Positions 58,984-64,000 of a stretch of DNA of 64,000 nucleotides are shown here, piece after piece. The stretch's first letter is position 1; every line of letters starts with the position of its first letter. Made by a program: the position numbers and the translations under genes. The stretch spans positions 124,001-188,000 of the forward strand of contig CACHOJ010000001.1 of NCBI GenBank assembly GCA_902581405.1. Direction: 5' to 3'. Under the pieces are notes generated by a model. The model had not been told where the DNA came from and did no database searches. It saw only the letters and a list, made by a program, of their open reading frames with translations. The DNA comes from an uncultured Pelagibacteraceae bacterium (GTDB taxonomy: Bacteria; Pseudomonadota; Alphaproteobacteria; Pelagibacterales; Pelagibacteraceae).

Positions 58984-59367
58984 TTACTTCTTCATTGCAT
59001 TGAACATGCTAAGCGTATCATCAAAAGTCATCATAACTTTAGTTTTTCCCTCATCACTTACTTCAAAATAGTGACCAAACATAGTATCCATGTTATCCGC
59101 AGTTGCATGAACTCTTGCAAAAACTTTATTTCCTTCACTTATCATATCTAAAACTTTTAAATGGAAATTTGGCCAAGTAGCTGGGATTTTAGACATTGCA
59201 GCCATCATAGCTTGTTTTCCTTTGTGAACTCCAGAAAGTGGATGTACACCTTCTTTACCTGGAAAAGTCCAAACGATTTCATCATCGATCATATCGTTAA
59301 AAAATGTTTCCATATCTCCAGAACCAAAAAGTTCATATGCTTTTTTAGTTTGTTCTTTTACGTCCAT
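58984..59367 (-). CDS. SnoaL-like/ketosteroid-isomerase-type NTF2-fold protein
   Basis: The 127-residue protein has the pattern AYELFGSGDMETFFNDMIDDEIVWTFPG near 10-37, then GVHKGKQAMMAAMSKIP, matching SnoaL-like proteins. A strong Shine-Dalgarno (AAAGGAGA) precedes its ATG, and a TATAAT plus palindrome lie just upstream, so it is the first gene of the small-protein run. Relatives are isomerases, epoxide hydrolases or ligand-binding proteins. No active-site assignment is possible from the sequence alone. Confidence 0.8.
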   Translation of the reverse strand: MDVKEQTKKAYELFGSGDMETFFNDMIDDEIVWTFPGKEGVHPLSGVHKGKQAMMAAMSKIPATWPNFHLKVLDMISEGNKVFARVHATADNMDTMFGHYFEVSDEGKTKVMMTFDDTLSMFNAMKK

Positions 59368-59403
59368 AGTTTCTCCTTTAAATTAATTGACATATTAGAG
59401 TTT

Positions 59404-59436
59404 ATTATAATATAGAAATGTAATGAATTTATTACA
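59404..59436 (-). promoter_or_regulatory. Promoter -10 and near-perfect palindrome before the small-protein operon
   Basis: On the minus strand a TATAAT (59404-59409) lies 37 bp before the first ATG. Immediately upstream, over the -35 region, is TGTAATGAATTTATTACA (59419-59436), an 18-bp palindrome with one non-complementary base pair of positions (16 of 18 symmetric). Its placement and symmetry look like a transcription-factor site. The factor cannot be named. Confidence 0.55.
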
Positions 59437-59452
59437 GTACTGCTATGCGTGA

Positions 59453-60454
59453 TTATATCCAGTGAGGATAGGGAAGACCTTTTTCTTTTAAAAAAGATTT
59501 ATTAAACATCTTAGAGTTGTATTTATCAGATTTATCACAAAGAATCGTAACAATTGTTTTACCTGGACCTAAAAGTTTACCCAACCTTATTGCTCCAGCA
59601 ATGTTTACTCCACAACTTGTACCTAAACTTAAACCTTCTTTCTCAATTAAATCAAATAAAACAGGCAAAGACTCATGATCACTTATTGAAAATGCTCCAT
59701 CAATTTTTGCTTTTGCAAAATTTGCAGTAACTCTACTAGATCCAATACCTTCAGTTATTGAACCACCTTCACTCTTTAATTCACCATTTTCAATGTAACT
59801 ATAAAGAGAGGAACCTGTTGGATCTGATAAATATATTTTAATATCTTTATTCTTTTCTTTTAAAAAACTACTTACACCTGCAATTGTACCACCAGTGCCA
59901 GATGAACATACAAAACCATCTATTTTGCCATCAGTCTGTTCCCATATTTCTGGTCCAGTTGTTTCATAATGACCTTTAGAATTGGCTGTATTGTCAAATT
60001 GATTAGCCCAAACTACACCGTGATTGTTACTACTTTTCAATTCATCAGCCAATCTTCCTGCATATTTAACAAAGTTATTTTCATCTTTATAAGGTTTTGG
60101 TGGAACCAATCTTAAATCAGCTCCAATATTTCTTAATAAATCTTTTTTTTCTTGTGTTTGATTATCGTTCATCACGATAATAGTTTTATAACCAATAGAA
60201 TTTCCTAATAGACATAATCCAATTCCAGTATTACCAGCTGTTCCTTCAACAATTGTTCCACCTTTTGAAATTAGTTTTTTTTCTTCAGCATCTCTTATCA
60301 AAGCTAAAGCTGCTCTATCTTTTACAGAGCCACCTGGATTAAGGTACTCTGCTTTTCCATAAATATTACAACCAGTAATTTCTGATGCGGCTTTTAATTT
60401 AAATAAAGGAGTATTTCCTATTGCTTGGACAAAATTATTTTGTAAAATTTTCAT
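59453..60454 (-). CDS. cysK: Cysteine synthase A (O-acetylserine sulfhydrylase)
   Basis: This 333-residue PLP enzyme has the PLP lysine Lys45 in [11 protein letters not shown], the phosphate/substrate loop [11 protein letters not shown] near 69-79, [11 protein letters not shown] near 190 and [11 protein letters not shown] near 285. It makes cysteine from O-acetylserine and sulfide. Its start overlaps the end of cysE by 4 bp, so both enzymes of the pathway are coupled and may form the cysteine synthase complex. The slightly long C-terminus (ending [11 protein letters not shown]) is typical of alphaproteobacterial CysK2-type proteins. Confidence 0.9.
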   Translation of the reverse strand: MKILQNNFVQAIGNTPLFKLKAASEITGCNIYGKAEYLNPGGSVKDRAALALIRDAEEKKLISKGGTIVEGTAGNTGIGLCLLGNSIGYKTIIVMNDNQTQEKKDLLRNIGADLRLVPPKPYKDENNFVKYAGRLADELKSSNNHGVVWANQFDNTANSKGHYETTGPEIWEQTDGKIDGFVCSSGTGGTIAGVSSFLKEKNKDIKIYLSDPTGSSLYSYIENGELKSEGGSITEGIGSSRVTANFAKAKIDGAFSISDHESLPVLFDLIEKEGLSLGTSCGVNIAGAIRLGKLLGPGKTIVTILCDKSDKYNSKMFNKSFLKEKGLPYPHWI

Positions 60455-61032
60455 ATATCAAGCTTTGTATCACCCCCTGGTGCAACACCATAGGGTTTAA
60501 ATTCTTCAGATGCAGTTCCAACATTTTTTGCAGGAATCCCAACCATTACTGCATTTTCTGGAACATCTTTTGTAACAACAGCGTTAGCTCCAATTTTTGC
60601 ATTTTTTCCAACTACAACTGGTCCAAGTATTTGTGCACCTGATCCTACAACTACATTTTCTTTTAATGTTGGATGTCTCTTAACATTTCTTTGATTGTCT
60701 GAATTTATACTTGGAGCAATTCCGCCTAATGTTGCCATGTGATAAATGGTAACGTTATCTCCAATATCAGATGTTTCTCCAATAACTACTCCCATGCCAT
60801 GATCTATAAAAAGATTTTTTCCAATTTTAGCATTTGGATGGATTTCTATACCTGTTAAAAATCTTGAGAACTGAGAAATTATTCTTGCAACAAGATGAAA
60901 TTTTGCAATTGAAAAAAAATTTGCAATTCTATGAAAAAATACAGCTTTAACACCAGGATAAGTTAGTATTAAACTTAACTTTGATCTTGCAGCAGGATCT
61001 CTTTTAATTATCGACTCTAAAAAATCATTCAT
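60451..61032 (-). CDS. cysE: Serine O-acetyltransferase (CysE/EpsC type)
   Basis: The 193-residue protein is the short form with an N-terminal helical domain and a left-handed beta-helix of hexapeptide repeats ([53 protein letters not shown]). Catalytic residues are in [11 protein letters not shown]. The C-terminus ends KLDI, with Ile last as in CysE tails that insert into CysK. It is coupled to cysK by 4 bp. The metallothionein-like gene ends 30 bp upstream. Confidence 0.91.
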   Translation of the reverse strand: MNDFLESIIKRDPAARSKLSLILTYPGVKAVFFHRIANFFSIAKFHLVARIISQFSRFLTGIEIHPNAKIGKNLFIDHGMGVVIGETSDIGDNVTIYHMATLGGIAPSINSDNQRNVKRHPTLKENVVVGSGAQILGPVVVGKNAKIGANAVVTKDVPENAVMVGIPAKNVGTASEEFKPYGVAPGGDTKLDI

Positions 61033-61062
61033 GTTTGTTTAAGATTAGTTATTAAAATTTAA

Positions 61063-61173
61063 CTACTTGTTACAACAGCAGTTTTCTGATGATGGTTTGC
61101 AATCACAATTTTTACAAACGCATCTGTCACAAGAACAGTTCTTACATTTACAGTGTGTATTATTGCATACCAT
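61063..61173 (-). CDS. Metallothionein-like 36-residue cysteine-rich protein
   Basis: A minus-strand frame from ATG at 61173 to TAG at 61063 encodes 36 residues with 12 cysteines, at 3, 8, 10, 13, 15, 18, 20, 23, 25, 32, 33 and 34. The centre is a repeated CxCxxCxCxxCxCxxCxC pattern and the end is CCC; there is one histidine (7) and no aromatic residue. That composition is unlike random DNA and is the signature of a metal-thiolate protein. It lies between cysE and the persulfide dioxygenase, on the same strand. Binding of zinc or copper is expected by analogy; family membership needs a database search. No clear Shine-Dalgarno. Confidence 0.75.
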   Translation of the reverse strand: MVCNNTHCKCKNCSCDRCVCKNCDCKPSSENCCCNK

Positions 61174-61177
61174 AAGA

Positions 61178-61207
61178 GTTATATAATTGTATATTTTTTA
61201 AAAACAA
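61178..61207 (-). promoter_or_regulatory. Candidate promoter directly abutting the metallothionein-like gene
   Basis: On the minus strand TTGTTT (61202-61207) and TATAAC (61178-61183) are separated by 18 bp, and the -10 ends 4 bp before the ATG. Transcription would start at or within a few bases of the start codon, giving a leaderless or near-leaderless mRNA, consistent with the missing Shine-Dalgarno. Weak evidence in AT-rich DNA. Confidence 0.3.
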
Positions 61208-61227
61208 TACTAATAATAACCCTGATT

Positions 61228-61920
61228 TTAGAGTTCTTTAAGTGTTAATCCCTTTAGATTTGCAGGGACTGCAATATCCATCATTTTTGGGTTAGCAAGA
61301 TTAAGATTATCCATTATTTCAGCATATTCCTCTTTTGAGCTGACTTGTAATCGAGGGTTATTGTTCTTCTCACTACCAATTGTTGAATTTTTTTTTCCAT
61401 TATAATCATGAGCAGGATAAACAAGTGTTTCTTCTGGCAGTTTTAAAAGTTTACCAAACAATGAATCATAAGCCTGATGAGCACTACCATTTTGAAAATC
61501 TGTTCTACCTGTCCCATTAATTAGAAGTGTATCTCCTGTAAAAACTCTATCATTCATTAAGTAACTATATGAACAATCAGTATGACCTGGAGTATATATA
61601 GCTTTAAGCTCTATACTCTCAATATTTATATTTTCTTCATCTTTTAATTTTATATCAATTACCTCAGATTTAGAGTTTTCACCCATTATGCGAATACAAT
61701 TTGTTCGTTGATTAAGTTCATTTAAGCCAGTTACATGATCTGCGTGAATATGAGTATCAATTACTTTAACAAGTTTTAATTCTAAATTTTCTAAAATTTT
61801 TATGTATTCATCAGTATGTTCAATTACAGGATCTATTATTAATGCTTCACGTCCTTTTCCACTAGAAATTATATAGGTGTAAGTTGAGGATTTAGTATCA
61901 AATAGTTGTTCGAAAATCAT
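61228..61920 (-). CDS. Persulfide dioxygenase (ETHE1-like MBL-fold protein)
   Basis: The 230-residue protein has the metallo-beta-lactamase motif THIHADH (56-62), His113 in TPGHTDCSYSY, Asp130 in FTGDTLLINGTGRTDFQ and His171 in PAHDYNG, the mononuclear iron site plus the ETHE1-type RTDFQ motif. ETHE1 oxidises glutathione persulfide to sulfite and glutathione. It lies 35 bp after the sulfide:quinone oxidoreductase gene, the classical pairing for sulfide detoxification. No rhodanese domain is attached. Confidence 0.89.
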   Translation of the reverse strand: MIFEQLFDTKSSTYTYIISSGKGREALIIDPVIEHTDEYIKILENLELKLVKVIDTHIHADHVTGLNELNQRTNCIRIMGENSKSEVIDIKLKDEENINIESIELKAIYTPGHTDCSYSYLMNDRVFTGDTLLINGTGRTDFQNGSAHQAYDSLFGKLLKLPEETLVYPAHDYNGKKNSTIGSEKNNNPRLQVSSKEEYAEIMDNLNLANPKMMDIAVPANLKGLTLKEL

Positions 61921-61955
61921 AATTACAAAATAATTAAAATTTTATAAAATTGATA

Positions 61956-63197
61956 CTAATTTTCAATAGCTTTATGATTAGGCTTACTCCATTCTTTTCC
62001 TTTAAACATTACATTCCATTGCAACCAAGGAAAAAGCTTTGATTTCATTTGCCAATATAGAGAACTAGGTTTTGTTGGATCAAAGGGTAAACTTGGAGTC
62101 ACTTTTCCACCATAACAAAATTCTGCTAACATAACTTTACCGTATGCAACTGTAAGAGGGCAGGCTCCATATCCATCATAAAGTCTATATGCTTCAGATG
62201 ACTTATTGATATCTTTAATAATATTGTGAGCCACTATTGGAGTTTGTTTTCTAACTGCTGCACCTGTTTTTGCATTAGGTGCATTCATTACATCACCTAA
62301 ACTGTAAATATTTTCATATTTAGTATGTCTTAATGTTCCTTCTTTATGATCTACATCGACCCATCCACCAGCATCAGCTAATGGACTATTCTTAATAAAG
62401 TCTGGAGAAGTTTGAGGAGGCGTTACATGAATAAAATCAAATTTCTTTGTAACTTCTTTAGAATTTCCGTCTTTATCTGATTGTTTGAATACAGCCTCTT
62501 TGGCATCGCCATTTACTGAAATTAAATTATGTTGGAAGCTTCTTTTAATACCATATGAGTCGCATATTTCATTTAGTGGACCTTGAAAATGAGGTACACC
62601 AAAAATAACTGGCTTTGCACATAAAAATTCTAAATTACTATCTTTAAGAGCTCCTTTTTTCTTTAAGTGATCAGCAGCTAAGTAAGCAATTTTTTGAGGT
62701 GCTCCTGCACACTTAATTGGCATTGGAGGTTCAGTAAATAATAAATTTCCTCCCTGTAAATTCTTTAAACATTCCCAAGTATAAACAGCCATATCTGAAC
62801 TATAGTTTGTACAAACATTATTTTTTCCTAAAGTTTCTTTTAAACCAGCCACTCCATCAAAGTTAATTTTTAAACCAGGACAAACTACTAAGTAGTCATA
62901 TGAATATTCACCACCTGAAGTTTTGACTGAATTAGATTCAGGAGAAAAGCTTTCTGCATATTCTTTTATCCAATTAACATAATTAGGCATTACAGATGAC
63001 ATTGGTTTTATGGTGCTATTTACATCATAAGCACCTGCACCAACTAACGTCCATGCTGCTTGATATAAAGATTTTTCTGAAGGTTCTATAATTGATATTG
63101 ATAAGTCAGACTTTAAACTTTTAAGTCTTGTAGCAACTGATATACCAGCGCATCCGCCACCGATAATCAAAATATTTGAGTGATTAGAGTTGTTCAT
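61956..63197 (-). CDS. sqr: Sulfide:quinone oxidoreductase, type II (SQOR-like)
   Basis: The 413-residue flavoprotein starts at the ATG at 63197, because the family N-terminus with FAD motif ILIIGGGCAG follows within 18 residues; the frame is open 13 codons further. Close resemblance to mitochondrial SQOR: EPPMPIKCAGAPQK with the first redox cysteine, HVTPPQTSPD, DAGGWVDVD and YDGYGACPLTVAYGKVMLAEF with the second. It oxidises sulfide at the membrane, passes electrons to quinone and gives a persulfide for the ETHE1-type enzyme. It is divergent from the peroxiredoxin gene across 130 bp. Confidence 0.88.
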   Translation of the reverse strand: MNNSNHSNILIIGGGCAGISVATRLKSLKSDLSISIIEPSEKSLYQAAWTLVGAGAYDVNSTIKPMSSVMPNYVNWIKEYAESFSPESNSVKTSGGEYSYDYLVVCPGLKINFDGVAGLKETLGKNNVCTNYSSDMAVYTWECLKNLQGGNLLFTEPPMPIKCAGAPQKIAYLAADHLKKKGALKDSNLEFLCAKPVIFGVPHFQGPLNEICDSYGIKRSFQHNLISVNGDAKEAVFKQSDKDGNSKEVTKKFDFIHVTPPQTSPDFIKNSPLADAGGWVDVDHKEGTLRHTKYENIYSLGDVMNAPNAKTGAAVRKQTPIVAHNIIKDINKSSEAYRLYDGYGACPLTVAYGKVMLAEFCYGGKVTPSLPFDPTKPSSLYWQMKSKLFPWLQWNVMFKGKEWSKPNHKAIEN

Positions 63198-63270
63198 ATT
63201 AAAAAATCTAACACTTATAATTTGCTTAAGATACACGTCTTATAAGTTGTTTTTTCAAAGTTAAATATCG

Positions 63271-63298
63271 TTGATAAACCTCATCAATAATTTATAAT
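63271..63298 (+). promoter_or_regulatory. Sigma-70-type promoter for the peroxiredoxin gene
   Basis: TTGATA (63271-63276) and TATAAT (63293-63298) are separated by 16 bp, nearly consensus. An AAAGGAG Shine-Dalgarno at 63313-63319 and ATG at 63328 follow at normal distances. It is the clearest promoter in the window. The remainder of the 130-bp divergent region holds no other obvious element; a -10-like TATAAG on the opposite strand could serve sqr. Confidence 0.6.
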
Positions 63299-63327
63299 AG
63301 TTCTAATTAATTAAAGGAGAGTAAAGA

Positions 63328-63987
63328 ATGTTAAAAATAAACAGTATGTGTCCTGACTTTCAATGCAAAACTACTGAAGGAGATATCTCTTTTCATGAGT
63401 GGCTTGGAGATAGTTGGGGTGTTTTATTTTCTCACCCAAAAGATTTTACACCAGTTTGTACAACAGAATTAGGTTCATTAGGACAAATGAAAGCTGAGTT
63501 TGATGCAAGAAATGTAAAAGTTATTGGACTAAGTGTTGATGGGGTAGAGGATCATAAAAAATGGTTAAATGATATTAAAGATGTATCTGGAACAATGCCT
63601 GATTATCCTATAATCGCTGACGAAGATTTAAAAGTTGCAAAACTTTTTAATATGTTAGAAGCTGATGCAGGAACAACATCAATGGGTCGTACTGCAGTTG
63701 ATAATGAGACGGTAAGAACTATTTTTGTTGTAAGACCAGATAAAAGAATTGGTCTATATTTAACTTATCCTATGGCAACAGGAAGAAATTTCCATGAAAT
63801 TTTAAGAGCCATAGACTCTATGCAGCTGACTGCAAAACATAAAGTTGCAACACCAGCTAATTGGAAAAAAGGTGAAGATGTAGTTATTCTTCCAGCAGTT
63901 AAAGATGAAGAGGCTAAGAAAATTTATCCAGATGGTTGGGAAACTGTTAAACCATATTTAAGAAAAGTACCTGACCCTTCAAAATAA
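63328..63987 (+). CDS. 1-Cys peroxiredoxin (Prx6 family)
   Basis: This 219-residue peroxiredoxin has peroxidatic Cys44 in HPKDFTPVCTTELG, followed by GLSVDGVEDHKKW and the C-terminal extension typical of Prx6 (YPMATGRNFHEILRAID and WKKGEDVVILPAVKDEEAKKIYPDGW). No resolving cysteine is seen beyond Cys8 and Cys13, so it probably relies on an external thiol. It reduces hydroperoxides in the cytosol. Strong promoter and Shine-Dalgarno. Divergent from sqr, so a shared redox or sulfide signal may control both. Only 13 bp follow to the window edge. Confidence 0.93.
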   Translation: MLKINSMCPDFQCKTTEGDISFHEWLGDSWGVLFSHPKDFTPVCTTELGSLGQMKAEFDARNVKVIGLSVDGVEDHKKWLNDIKDVSGTMPDYPIIADEDLKVAKLFNMLEADAGTTSMGRTAVDNETVRTIFVVRPDKRIGLYLTYPMATGRNFHEILRAIDSMQLTAKHKVATPANWKKGEDVVILPAVKDEEAKKIYPDGWETVKPYLRKVPDPSK

Positions 63988-64000
63988 AGGGTTAAAAAAG

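Noticed and set aside
1..64000. CRISPR arrays, insertion sequences, prophage, integrases, rRNA or tRNA genes
   Set aside because: Looked for and not seen: no regularly spaced repeats, transposase or integrase motifs, and nearly all spacers are under 130 bp.

Overview
The window is about 30% G+C by eye, with strongly AT-biased codons, almost no spacers, many 1-17 bp gene overlaps and no mobile elements. That, together with the transporter-rich, osmotroph-like content, suggests a streamlined marine alphaproteobacterium of the SAR11 (Pelagibacterales), HIMB59 or AEGEAN-169 kind. The assignment is inference; no rRNA or tRNA gene is present to fix it.

Region 1-19.8 kb: inositol and sugar-acid genes. 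A truncated Gfo/Idh/MocA oxidoreductase, iolE, a D-2-hydroxyacid dehydrogenase, two different Fe(II)/2-oxoglutarate oxygenases, a PanE-like reductase, a DUF1907 (C11orf54-like) protein coupled to a degenerate PanB-like protein, an HpaI-type aldolase with an aldehyde dehydrogenase, iolD, a second Gfo/Idh/MocA enzyme, another hydroxyacid dehydrogenase, an RbsA/B/C-type ABC importer (possibly for inositol), a FucU mutarotase, a PfkB kinase, a RhmD-like enolase-superfamily dehydratase and a PdxA homologue.

Region 19.8-43.6 kb: three more importers and their pathways. These are a TctCBA tripartite tricarboxylate-type transporter with an SDR and a ROK kinase, a MalFGK-type sugar ABC importer with an SDR and a Gfo/Idh/MocA enzyme, and a DctPQM TRAP transporter. 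The TRAP genes sit among UxaA, an IlvD/Edd-family dehydratase, a hydroxyacid dehydrogenase, a GarR-like reductase, a DHRS6-like SDR, an FAH-family hydrolase, an enolase-superfamily dehydratase and an SMP-30 lactonase. Together these could convert imported sugars, uronates or aldonates without phosphorylation into pyruvate plus a small hydroxyacid.

Region 43.5-55.7 kb: PEP carboxylase, CcdA, a BBOX-like dioxygenase, a HisN-like phosphatase, a class I amidotransferase, and a complete Dpp/Opp importer with a fused double ATPase, followed by an AhpD-like protein and a DUF952 protein.

Region 55.7-64 kb, nearly all minus strand: a tight run of very small proteins (NTF2-like, dimeric alpha/beta-barrel, GYD, DUF1330 and a cupredoxin) with strong Shine-Dalgarno sites and a palindrome at its promoter. 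Upstream of it lie cysK, cysE, a 36-residue metallothionein-like protein with 12 cysteines, an ETHE1-type persulfide dioxygenase and a type II sulfide:quinone oxidoreductase. A 1-Cys peroxiredoxin is divergent from these. This end looks like a sulfur/copper/redox region and holds the least explained biology in the window.

One architectural rule runs through the window. All five solute-binding-protein genes have a strong Shine-Dalgarno site and are followed at once by a stable RNA hairpin, whereas the convergent gene pairs have no room for a terminator at all.
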